Assembly: GCA_025084515.1 (NCBI GenBank)
Contig: JAJAGP010000754.1
Span: forward strand, 1-64,000
Direction of reading: 5' to 3'
Length of the DNA: 64,000 bases
Origin: Ancistrus triradiatus
Lineage: Eukaryota > Chordata > Actinopteri > Siluriformes > Loricariidae
Part shown: piece by piece, positions 52,122 to 62,480 of the stretch
Layout: every line of letters begins with the position of its first letter
Position numbering within the stretch: the stretch's first letter is position 1
Translations under genes and position numbers: made by a program
The notes under the pieces: generated by a model
Seen by the model: the letters and a program-made list of their open reading frames with translations, nothing else
Told to the model about the DNA's origin: nothing
Database searches by the model: none

Positions 52122-53943
52122 CAACCCCTGGCAAAAAGTATGGAATCACCAGTCTTGAATGAGCACTCATTCAGACATTTCATTCTGTAAAACAAACTCA
52201 GATCAAAAACATGATACAATAATAAGGTCATTCCAAAGTGCAACTTGTTGGCTTTCAGGAACACTCAAAGAAATGAAGAGAAACATTGTGGAAGTCAGTG
52301 AATGTTACTTTTTTATTGACCAAGCACAGGAAAAAAAAAATGGAATCACTCAATTCTGAGGAAAAAGTATGGAATCACTCAAATTGGAGGTAGAAAATAA
52401 GGACAACAGCCCAGTCAATGTCCTTTCCCTAAAATGGACACCTGCCTCAGAGTAGATCTGCCTCGTTTAGTCCTGTAGTTAAAAAAAAAACACCTGCATT
52501 CCATGACACCTTGGAGGGCTGCTGGACGAAGTGGAGTGGCAAGACCAATGGCTCCAACAAGAGAATTGTTCTCTTCAAACAAAAGAGAAGGATTGGTGAA
52601 ACTTCTTGAAGAAAGTAAACTCTTCACGCACTGGGCCATGGTTGCTAAAGATGTGGGCTGTTCACAGTCAGCTGTATCCAAGACATGGACCAAATAAAAA
52701 CACAGCAATGGAATGGGTTGTGTTAAAAGCCAAGTGTACTGGTAGATCAAGAAACGACATCAAAGCGTCAAGACAAACAAACTTAAGGCCATTTGTCTTG
52801 AAAACCGAAAAAGTACAACTACACAGATGAAGCATAATGGGGAGGAAGCTGGAGCCCAATGTTATGTGACCGAAAAAACGTTAGAAATTGCCTAAAGGAA
52901 ATGGGATTTCATACAGGAAAAGCTAAAAGAAAACCATCATTGACACCTAAACATAAAAGAACAAGACTGCAATGGGCTAAGGAGAGGCAATCATGGGACT
53001 GTGGATGACTGGATGAAAGTTATCTTCAAGTGCAGTGAGTCAAGAAATCTGCATTGGACAAGGTGATTGATGATGCCGGAACTTTGTTGTTTTGTTGCCT
53101 GTTCCAGTGAGATTTATGAAGAGGCCTGCCCTGAAAGAAAACACCAAATTTCACATCACAGTCCTTGATGAATATGGGGCTGCATGTCAGGCAAAAAAGG
53201 CCACCGGGGAGATGACTGTGGTTAATTCTTCTATCGATGCAACAACTTTACATTGAGATTTTGGACAGTTTTCTCATCCCTTCAGTTGAACAGATGTTTG
53301 GAAGGTGAGGTGATGAAATAATTTTCCAAGATGACAATGCATCGTGCCATAGGGCAAAAACCGGTGAAGGCATTCCTTGGAGAAATACACATTCAGTCGA
53401 TCCGATGTCATGGCCTGCAAATAGTCCAGATCTCAACTCAATTGAAAACCTGGGAATGGAAATTGAAAAAAAATGGTCCCATAAGAAGGCTCCGACCTGC
53501 AAAGCTGATCTGGCAACTGCTATCAAAGAGAGTTGGCACCAAATTGATGCAGAATACTGTTTGTCACTCATCAAGTCCATGCCTCAGAGACTGAAGAGCC
53601 GTTATAAAAGCCAAAAGCAAAGTGGTGCAACTAAGTAACTAGTGATGTATTTTGAATGGTCCTTTTGGTTTATCTGTTTTTTTTCATGATTCCATAACTT
53701 TTTTTTTCCTCAGAATTGAGTGATTCCATATTTTTTTCCCTGTGCTTGGTCAATAAAAGTAACATTCACTGACTTCCACAATGTTTTCTCTTCATTTCTT
53801 TGAGTGTTCCTGAAAGCCAACAAGTTGCACTTTGGAATGACCTTATTATTGTATCATGTTTTTGATCTGAGTTTGTTTTACAGAATGAAATGTCTGAATG
53901 TCTCATCCAAGACTGGTGATTCCATACTTTTTGCCGGGGTTTG
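52122..53943 (+). mobile_element. Tc1-like element F, near full length with long inverted repeats
   Basis: The left terminus CAACCCCTGGCAAAAAGTAT and the right terminus ATACTTTTTGCCGGGGTTTG bound 1822 bp, each at TA. The inverted repeats extend about 230 bp inward (AATGAGCACTCATTCAGACA, GGTCATTCCAAAGTGCAACT and their complements). The interior carries a full-length but broken transposase. I recall relatives in many fishes and lampreys. Confidence 0.9.
52548..53638 (+). pseudogene. Tc1-F transposase, broken
   Basis: ATG at 52548 gives MAPTRELFSSNKREGLVKLL and VGCSQSAVSKTWTK (first helix-turn-helix), then a premature TAA. The second domain (KPSLTPKHKRTRLQWAKE-like) follows in another frame, and the first catalytic aspartate block (normally FSDESR) is disrupted around 53022-53045. 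The last third is mostly open: FQDDNASCHRAKTGE (second aspartate), a one-base shift, then MSWPANSPDLNSIENLGMEI (catalytic glutamate) to MPQRLKSRYKSQKQSGATK and the stop at 53636-53638. Confidence 0.85.
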
Positions 53944-53989
53944 TATTTTGGGTGAGACGTCCCTTCAGACAACGGCCCATATTATGGTA

Positions 53990-54930
53990 TATACAGTACT
54001 GTGTAAAAGTCTTAGGCATTTTGTATTTTTCAGTTGATGTTATGCCTATTTTTTATTACCAGTCATTTGCTCACTGGCTCATTAGCTCTGGTTTGGACTA
54101 GAGAAAGCTATAACTCTATGACTCAACTATAATCTTCTCTCCAAGCTGTGTTCCGGTAGCAGTGCCTGCCCCACACATGATGTTCATCTGTTTCAGCTTC
54201 ACTCAAACTGCTTCCGTCATCAACTGCAGCCCCATAATACCCAAGCCAGACCGGAGGGCAGTAACCCTCAGCCTCCTTCAGTTATCTGGGGTCGAAGTGC
54301 CACCAAGGACTTTCCTGCTTAGACTCAGGATCCTACAGTGGCTCTGTGTATCGGACTACTTAATGCCGATGTGCATATTTCACATTTATTTGAAGTATGA
54401 CTCCATGACTTTAGTTTCATTCTTAGATTTATCATTTTCACCGCCCAAGGAGGTTGGGTCCCTTTTTGACTCATGATTCTCCCAAGGTTTTTTCCACATA
54501 ACACTTATGGAGTTTTTCCTTGCCAATGTCGCCCTAGGCTTGCTCAATTTGGGATTGGACGTAGATATTAGGAGATAATCTAAACTTGTAGAGTTGCTTT
54601 GAGACAATGCTCCATTGTAAAAAGCGCTATAGAAATAAATCTGACTTGACTTGATAATATAAACTTTACTATGACTTTTTTGTGGAAGTTCCTCGTGTTT
54701 GTATGACATTCCGCTACCCATTTGTAACAAGCTCTAAATGGATTTTGTAAGTGTATATACTACAATTGTAAGTAGTACCCCTTTGTTTGTACCCCACTAC
54801 CTGTGTATTCTCTTTAACCTATAACTATATACATTGGTTCACATTCACCCGTTGAGTCGCTGGTTCATCTGGCTGATCATCTGTGTTGTTCTTAATACTG
54901 TCTATCAATGCATTTTTGGCTTCCATCAAA
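53990..54930 (+). repeat. Dispersed repeat Q, copy 2, interrupted by a retroposed tail
   Basis: Starts ATACAGTACTGTGTAAAAGT, the terminus also seen at 36291, and shares several blocks with 21540-21930 (GTTTGGACTAGAGA, TTGTAACAAGCT, CTGTCTATCAATGCATTTTT). The retroelement tail at 54125-54655 divides it. Confidence 0.5.
54125..54655 (+). repeat. Retroelement 3' tail repeat, longest sense copy
   Basis: Runs from AAGCTGTGTTCCGGTAGCAG to the end AAAGCGCTATAGAAATAAAT then CTGACTTGACTTG. The last 230 bases match 49105-49290 and 18990-19275. The 5' part has an open frame (54162-54476) without recognisable motifs. A 5'-truncated retroposon with a pentanucleotide-like tail is the likeliest reading. 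Confidence 0.55.
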
Positions 54931-55759
54931 CAAAATGATCAGGTCCATCAGACCATTGTCTTAAGTGTTACGTCTTTCCCTTACATAGGGTTGTAACAGT
55001 ACTTTGGTGCTTTTTCTATAATGATTGTGACTCCTCCTGAAGTAAAACTGTGGTGGCATTAGGGATGCTGTGTAGATGCCATCCATCAACTTTCAACAGT
55101 CACAGAGCAAAGACTTTGTGACCAAGATCTCTGTTCTTTATTCATCTGTCACAGACAACAGATTTTTTCAATCATATTTATTTCAATCAGAAAAAGCATA
55201 ACTTCACTTACAAGATGTACTCATATAGTTAATAACAAAACTGCCAAAGTACCACTTGGCAGCACAAAGAGAATGAGAGGCTGCTACAACCAGTAGCAGT
55301 AATTATGAGAAAACATTTTTGCATTATGTATTAGGTTACATCTTGCCATAAATTAATATGTTCGGTAGGCACTATAAACTTAAGTACTTACAATGTACCT
55401 TATGCATATTGCAAATGAACTAAGATGAAAGGTAAGTAACCCTACTTTATAGACAGTGTGGCACAGATATGAAAAAAAACAGCCTTCCAGTTTGCTCAGC
55501 ACACTGAATGCCAAATCTCTGCGTTAACACTTCTGGTTGTGACAGATGCTCATTTGGGAAGGTGTATCTATGGTAATTCTGTCTTGTTTACAGGGATGCA
55601 GGCATGTGTTTTATGCACATATACACATGGAAAGGCTGAACCAAGTGATCTAAAGAGTAAGTGTGTTAACTTCAGCATCTCACAGGTGTTTACAATCAAA
55701 TAAACACTGCACTGACACAATGTTATCACTAAACCCATGTCTTGCTTGGGATTAAGGCT
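54931..55759. other. No recognised feature
   Basis: AT-rich single-copy-looking sequence. Confidence 0.4.
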
Positions 55760-55949
55760 ACTGTGGTAGCCTAGCGGGTAAGGTACTGGACTATGGACCA
55801 AAAGGTCCAGGGTTCAAATCCCGCCTCTGCCAAGCTGCCACTGTTGGGTCCTTGGGAAAGGCCCTTAACCCACAATTGCTTGGACTGTAGGATTGTATCA
55901 ATTGTAAGTCGCTCTGGATAAGGGCGTCTGCTAAATGCTGTAAATGTAA
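55760..55949 (+). repeat. tRNA-derived SINE, best-preserved copy
   Basis: GTGGTAGCCTAGCGGGTAAG (A box within), GGGTTCAAATCCC (B box), GGTCCTTGGGAAAGGCCC body, TAAGTCGCTCTGGATAAGGG and GCGTCTGCTAAATGCTGTAA tail. The internal Pol III promoter looks usable. Confidence 0.85.
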
Positions 55950-56177
55950 GGGTGTTAAAGGTGGCTGTGCATTCCAGGGCTAATGAAGTGGCTAAATGTG
56001 TGGGCAACCTCTTTAGAGCTATTAGCAGAAGTACCTTACATTGAATGAATTTCATGACAAATGACTATACTGTATACTGTTCTAAATAAATATTTATCCA
56101 TTAAATAAATATGTATAATCAGTAACCATATGTTGTCTTTGCTAGAAACCTTGCTAAGGGCTCATGCAAATGGCAAA

Positions 56178-57770
56178 TGCAGGAACATGACACAGATAAT
56201 GTAAGGGCTCAGGAACAGGACACAGATAAGGTAAGGGCTCAGGAACAGGACACAAATAATTTAAGGGCTCAGGAACAGGACACAGATAATGTAAGGGCTC
56301 AGGAACAGGACACAGATAATTTAAGGGCTCAAGAACATGACACAGATATTGTAAGGCTCAGGAACAGGACACAGATAATGTGAGGGCTCAGGAAAAGGGC
56401 ACAAATAATTGAAGGGCTCAGGAACAGGACACAGATATTGTAAGGCTCAGGAACACGATGCAGATAATGTAAGGGCTCAGGAACAGGACACAGATAATGT
56501 AAGGGCTCAGGAACAGGACACAGATAATGTAAGAGCTCAGGAACAGGACACAGATAATGTAAGGGTTCAGACACTGGACACAAATAATTTAAGGGCTCAG
56601 GATGAGGACACAGATAATGTAAGAGCTCAGGAACAGGACACAGATAATGTAAGGGTTCAGACACTGGACACAATTAATTTAAGGGCTCAGGATGAGGACA
56701 CAGATAATGTAAGGGCTCAGGAACAGGACCCAGATAATTTAAGGGCTCAGGAACAGGACACAAATTTAAGGGCTCAGGAACAGGATACAGATATTGTAAG
56801 GAATCAGGAACTGGACGCATAATATAAGGGCTCAGGAACAGGATACAGATATTGTAAGGACTCAGGAACAGGACACAAATAATATAAGGGCTCAGGAACA
56901 GGATACAGAAATTGTAAGGGCTCAGTAAAAAACACAGAAATTTAAGGGCTCAGGAAGAGGATACAGAAATTGTAAGGGCTCAGGAACAGGACACAGATAA
57001 TGTAAGGGCTCAGGAACAGGACACAGATAATGTAAGGGCTCAGGAATAGGACACAGATAATGTAAGGGCTCAGGAACAGGACACAGATAATGTAAGGGCT
57101 CAGGAATAGGACACAGATAATGTAAAGGTTCAGACACTTTACACAAATAATTTAAGGGCTCAGGATCAGGACACAGATAATGGAAAGGCTCAGGGACAGG
57201 ACACAGATAATGTAAGGGCTCAGGAACAGGATACAGATAATGTAAGGGCTCAGTAACAAGACACAGATAATTTAAGGACTCGGGAATAGGACACAGATCA
57301 TTTAAGGGCTTAGGAACAGGACACAGACAATGTAAGGGCTCAGGAACAGGACACAGATAATTTAAAAGCTCAGGAACAGGATACAGCTATTGTAAGGACT
57401 CAGGAACAGGACACAGATAATGTAAGGAATCAGGAACTGGACACAGATAATGTAAGGGCTCAGGAACAGGACACAGACAATATAAGGGCTCAGGAACAGG
57501 ACACATAATATAAGGACTCAGGAACAGGACACAGATAATGTAAGGGCTCAGGAACAGGACACATGCAAGGTAGGGGCTCAGGAACAGGACACAAACAATC
57601 TAAGCACTCAGGAACAGGACACAGATAATGTAAAGGTTCATATAGCAGATACAGACAATAACGGTTCAGGAATACAAATAATATAAGGGGTCAGCAACAG
57701 GAGACAGATAATGGAAGGGCTCAGGAACAAGACACAGATAATATAAAGGCTCAGGCACCGTACACAGACA
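56178..57770. repeat. 30-bp minisatellite, roughly fifty units
   Basis: The unit is AAGGGCTCAGGAACAGGACA plus CAGATAATGT. Most units are 30 bp; a few are 27-29 bp. Variants include AATAGG for AACAGG, ACAAATAAT for ACAGATAAT, and CAGACACTGG-containing units around 56565 and 56660. Because 30 is divisible by three, open frames arise on both strands (plus AQEQDTDNVR, minus LHYLCPVPEP), but TAG and frameshift variants break both. Each standard unit contains AGATAA, the core recognised by GATA factors. Confidence 0.95.
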
Positions 57771-58046
57771 ATGCATGTACAGAAGGGCACAATGACACTG
57801 AGAAAAAGGAAGAGCATTATGATAGTACAGCCAGTATGTGTTGATGAGATTGGGGTGAGAGAGATTCAGCAAAGAGTAAGAAAAAGGAAGGAAGAACTTG
57901 ATAACTGGATGAAAAATTTACAAAAAATGTCTGTGTACCAGAGCTCAAAGCTTTGTGAATTCAAAAAACATCCATGTTCCAGCCTGAAAGGTCAGGAAAA
58001 AAGACTGAGCTTCCTGTTGTTACAAATGCAAATACAATTTCCCTAG
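57771..58046 (+). CDS. Unassigned ORF next to the minisatellite
   Basis: A 91-codon frame opening MHVQKGTMTLRKRKSIMIVQ, with a lysine/arginine/glutamate-rich middle (EIQQRVRKRKEELDNWMKNL) that could form a helix or coiled coil. It is not similar to anything I recognise. The same DNA in the minisatellite's plus-strand frame reads a further 23 residues and stops at 57841. No promoter, splice sites or polyadenylation signal tie it to a gene. It may be an exon fragment or chance. Confidence 0.2.
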   Translation: MHVQKGTMTLRKRKSIMIVQPVCVDEIGVREIQQRVRKRKEELDNWMKNLQKMSVYQSSKLCEFKKHPCSSLKGQEKRLSFLLLQMQIQFP

Positions 58047-58454
58047 GTCAGAGACAGAATGACTTTATCATCAACCACACAGTGACAAAAATAAAGGAAC
58101 AGACAACTCGTGCCGAGTCAAAAAAGCAAAACACATCTGAAACACAATGAAAGCAAATTTGAGTATGCAAACATGTATTTTTGAAAACAATTGATATCTC
58201 AGAGAAATATGCATGGTCCACATACAATGCTCAGTCAAATCATCTAACAATGTCCTCCACAAGCCTGCAGGAAGAGCGTTCACCTGGAAACAACATCCAA
58301 CAAGACAACAGGAATCAGAGCTGAGATTACTAAGTCTTTCAGCACAGCTGAATCACACTACTGCAGGAAAGTCAGAGCAAGGCAGAAAGTCGTAACTTGA
58401 GGGAAACTTGAATGTGACAAAGACGCAAGAGGTCTGTGCAGCAGAAATGCAAAA
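58047..58454. other. No recognised feature
   Basis: Short single-copy block between the minisatellite-side ORF and the Tc1. Confidence 0.4.
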
Positions 58455-60043
58455 ATGTGGTGCTTGAAAATTTGTGAATCTTTTAGAATTTTCTATATTT
58501 TTGCATAAATATGACCTAAAAACCTAAATATGACCTAAAGATCAGATTTTCACACAAGACCTAAAAGTAAATAAAGAGAACCCAGTTAAACAAATGTGAC
58601 AAAAATATTATACTTAGTCATTTATTTATTGAGAAAAATTATCAAATATTATATATTACAGTGAGTGGCAAAAGTATGTGAACCCCTAGGATTAACAGTT
58701 AATTTGAAGGTGAAATTAGAGTCAGGTGTTTTCAATCAATGGGGTGACAATCAGGTGTGAGTGGGCACCCTGTTTTATTTAAAGAACAGGGATCTATCAA
58801 AGTCTGCTTTTCACAACACGTTTGTGGAAGTGTATCATGGCACGAACAAAGGAGATTTCTGAGGACCTCAGAGAAAGAGTAGCTGCTTCTCATCAGGCTG
58901 GAAAAGGTCACAAAACCATCTCTAAAGAGTTTGGACTCCATCAATCTACAGTCAGACAGATTGTGTACAAATTGAGGAAATTCAAGACCATTGTTACCCT
59001 CCCCAGGAGTGGTCGACCAACAAAGATCACTCCAAGAGCAAGTTGTGTAATAGTTGGCGAGGTCACAGAGGACCCCAGGGTAACTTCCAAGCAACTGAAG
59101 GCCTCTTGAGTCCACCATCAGAAAAACACTGAACAACAATGGTGTGCATGGCAGGGTTGCAAGGAGAAAGCCACTGCTCTCCAAAAAGAGCATTGCTGCT
59201 CATCTGCAGTTTGCTAAAGATCACGTGGACAAGCCAGAAGGCTATTGAAAGAATGTTTGTGGACGGATGAGACCAACATAGAACTTTTTGGTTTAAAAGA
59301 TAAGTGTTATGTTTGGAGAAAGGAAAACACTGCATTCCAGCATAAGTACCTCATCCCATCTGTGAAACATGGTGGTGGTAGTATGAGGGTTTGGACCCGT
59401 TTTGCTGCATCTGGGCAGGGATGGCTTGCCATCATTGATGGAACAATGAACTCTGAATTATATCAGAGAATTCTAATGGAAAATGTCAGGACATCTGTCC
59501 ATGAACTGAATCTCAAGAGAAGGTGGGTCATGCAGCAAGACAACGACCCTAAGCACACAAGCCGTTCTACCAAAGAATGGGTAAAGAAGAATAAAGTTCA
59601 TGTTTTGGAATGGCCAAGTCAAAGTCCTGACCTTAATCCAATCGAAATGTTGTGGAAGGACCTGAAGTGAGCAGCTAATGTGAGGAAACCCACCAACATC
59701 CCAGAGCTGAAGCTGTTCTGTACGGAGGAATGGGCTAAAATTCCTCGAAGCCGGTGTGCAGGACTGATCAACAGTTACAGGAAACGTTTAACTGCAGTTA
59801 TTGTTGCACAGCAGACACTGAAAGCAAAGGTTCACGTACTTTTGCCACTCACTAATATGTAATATTGGATCATTTTCCTCAATAAATAAATGACCAAGTA
59901 TAATATTTTTGTGTCTTTTGTTTAACTGGCTTCTCTTGATCTACGTTTAGGACTTGTGTGAAAATCTGATGATGTTTTAGGTCATATTTATGCAGAAATA
60001 TAGAAAATTCTAAAGGGTTCACAAACTTTCAAGCATCACTCTG
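58455..60043 (+). mobile_element. Tc1-like element A, copy 9, near full length
   Basis: The left end (ATGTGGTGCTTGAAAATTTG, two changes at the tip) and the right end (CAAGCATCACTCTG, two extra bases) bound 1589 bp, the full length of the lineage. Both tips are altered and the left TA is missing, so it is unlikely to be mobilised. Contains the complete transposase length on the plus strand. Confidence 0.9.
58837..59821 (+). pseudogene. Tc1-A transposase, nearly full length
   Basis: ATG at 58837: MARTKEISEDLRERVAASHQ, LHQSTVRQIVYKLRKF, PRSGRPTKITPRASCVIVGE and TSKQLKAS. A 26-base deletion near 59106 then shifts the frame, and a one-base loss near 59255 restores it. The WTDETN block (first aspartate), VMQQDNDPKHTSRSTKEW (second) and SPDLNPIEMLWKDLK (glutamate) are all present. 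TGA codons replace a tryptophan near 59248 and an arginine at 59668-59670, the latter a CGA-to-TGA change as expected from CpG decay. The last residues are altered by a small deletion. Dead, but the most complete copy. Confidence 0.9.
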
Positions 60044-61164
60044 TATTGAATACAAAACTCAGGGTGCACCAACCCACAATAGATGCATATAAGGGAGGAG
60101 TACGAGCCTTTAAATGCCACTGACAAACAAATTCAGAAAGAACAACACAATGCCCACTCAAACAGAATGACACAAGCCCAAGAACATAAAGAACTTGATA
60201 AGAACAAGCACAAGAACCGTCTTTATACAAAGTACAGGTATTCACTGTTTAATGTCCATCTGATCAATGTCTGTTCGCTTTAATGTCCGAGGTCTTAACA
60301 ATTCTAAATTATAATATGAAATAAAAGTAAAATTTTACCTCCAGACATTGCAGCCGTAAACAGCTATAAAAAAAAGGTTTAACATGGGTATATTACCTGC
60401 CATGAATATGATTTAGATTATTGTTGTTTTGTTTACATATTTTTTTTATTTAATGAATATTTTCATGAATATTGATTTACTTTGCATAAATAACTATGTA
60501 ACTGTCTATGTTGCACACAGACACTTTTAATTGTCACAGTTTTCCCTGCCAAGAAGGGACATGACATGGAAAAGTTTGTACTCTAAGGTTTAAAGTGTTT
60601 AAAGTTTTAAAGGTGATACTGCATTGCCTGTTTTTTCAAGTGGATAAAGATAGTAGATAGTTCAGGACCAAATATGACTCAGTTTACACACTGATGGCTC
60701 AGTTATGGCAATGGCAAATGTATTGTTAACCAAATTTGGCCCAACTGATGCCAGCCTTTGATATAGTTCATCTCGCCATTCAGACTAAAGTCCAGAATGT
60801 GGCCCACAAGTAATCTAAGAAAGGTAATGGGAATCAAATGTGGTACTGGCTGTGTACCTTCAGAGAGATTTGGTTGAAGTCATTGGCATCATTCCACGGC
60901 AGTGTGTTAGCCAAGGGAAATAGTAAGTGTGGTCCAGAACTGTGCCATCACACATGTGCCATCAGGGCATTCCCTCTTGGTTGTGTGCAGCCAGAGAGGT
61001 TTGTTTATTTATGTTTATATTCTTTCATGGGTGTTTAAATTAAATGTGTGCTTGTTCTGTACATTGTCAATGTATTTGGATAGTTTTGGATAGTTTGGAT
61101 AGTGTTGTGTATTTCCTGGAGGGAGAGATATGTATAACAGTGCACATGATGCACATATGTAACA
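60044..61164. other. No recognised feature
   Basis: AT-rich; no repeat termini or supported frames. Confidence 0.4.
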
Positions 61165-61290
61165 TTTATATTTACATTACAGTTGCACAAAAAGACTATG
61201 TGACTATAATTTTTGATCATCGTCTGTTTTTGTCAATGACCTGTTCCACAGAACATAATGCAGTTGTTAATCGGCGCATACCTGTAGTCT
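61165..61290 (+). repeat. Dispersed repeat U, copy 2
   Basis: TTTATATTTACATTACAGTT and AAAAAGACTATGTGACTATA with a following ..CCTGTTCCACAGAACATAAT block resemble 22010-22130. Unclassified. Confidence 0.35.
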
Positions 61291-61956
61291 CTTTTGATCT
61301 GGATAAAGTGCTGGCCACTGAAAGGCTATGAGTATGCGTCTATTTGTTTGACAGAGATGATGCAAGCGGCAATGGCTAGCATAAAGGCGAAGGGAGGTTT
61401 GGCTCATCAGAGGTCAAGTTTCCGTCCTCTCTTTCAGACACTGGACATGTGGTGCTGTATTCTGCTTTTAGTGCCATGTGCCTCCATGCAGTAACACGTT
61501 GCCAATTTCTAATATTGACCATAAATTCTTGGTCTCTGGACATAGCCAGTTGGAATGCGACAGTGTGCAGCATTTGAGACTGCCAGAAAGAATGTGTCTG
61601 TGTACCGTTCAGAGAGGTGCCACACTCTGTTAAGGATGGCATTGTAGAGCCAATGCCATACTGTACAAGATGATCGGGCTTACTCACAATGACTTACTGG
61701 ATTTCAAGTTCTTTTCACAACACATGGTCCAAAACAAAACCAAAGACACAGAGGGAGAAACAGTTTGTTGGCAGATAAATCAAATGGCTGAGCTACACAA
61801 AAGAGGATCGACTCAGCATTTAGAATGGTTGAAGTTGGAAAGCAGGAGAGCAGAGATGCTCATTGAATGGAATCTAAAAAGTTACACACATGTCCACCTG
61901 GGCTTACTGATATAAAAGAGATTATCTCTCACTCCTATACAGACTTCTACAAGGCT
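61291..61956. other. No recognised feature
   Basis: Overlapping short frames on both strands, none with recognisable content. Confidence 0.4.
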
Positions 61957-62480
61957 TTATACACTCACCGATCACTTCATTATGTACAGAACCTTGTTTT
62001 TACACTCATTGTCCATTTTATCAGTTCCACTTACCATATAGAAGCACGTTGTAGTTCTGTAATTACAAATTGTAGTCAATCTGTTTCTCTACGTACTTTG
62101 TTAGTACTTTGTTCTCTAATGGTCAGAACACTACAGGACCACCACAGTTCAGGTACTGTTTGGTGTGGGTCATTCTCAGCACTGCGGTGACACTGATATG
62201 TTGGTTGTGTGTTAGTGTGTGTTGCACTGCTATGAGTGGACCAACACAACAGTGCTGCTGGAGTTTTTACACTCCTCACTGAAAACAGCCCACGAACCAA
62301 AAGGGTCCAGCCACCAGCATCCTGTAGGCAGCATCCTGTGAGCACTGATGAAGGATTAGATGACTATCACAAACTGTCCAGCACCAGATGAGCTGCTGTC
62401 TCTGACTTTACATCTAAAAAGTGAAGCAATATGGTAGATGTGTCTAGATGTGAGTGAACAGTGTTTACAATCTCCTGCAG
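61957..62480. repeat. Palindromic (fold-back) repeat copy 4, right side lost
   Basis: Starts ACACTCACCGATCACTTCAT and shares CATTTTATCAGTTCCACTTA with 33290, then TTGTAGTTCTGTAATTACAA and CTCTAATGGTCAGAACACTA. The middle with CAACACAACAGTGCTGCTGG is present. The expected complementary right arm and terminus are absent after about 62480. Confidence 0.65.

Noticed and set aside
51821..52264. 147-codon minus-strand open frame
   Set aside because: Runs through the left inverted repeat of Tc1-F and lacks any recognisable motif; the same translation recurs at the right repeat.
56409..56822. 137-codon protein with ten-residue repeats
   Set aside because: The frame exists only because the unit is 30 bp; other units carry TAG and frameshifts, and no flanking gene structure is visible.
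56178..57770. CRISPR-like regular array
   Set aside because: The repeats are directly tandem with no unique spacers, and the genome is eukaryotic; it is a minisatellite.
58732..59193. 153-codon minus-strand open frame
   Set aside because: Complement of the plus-strand Tc1-A transposase at 58837-59821.
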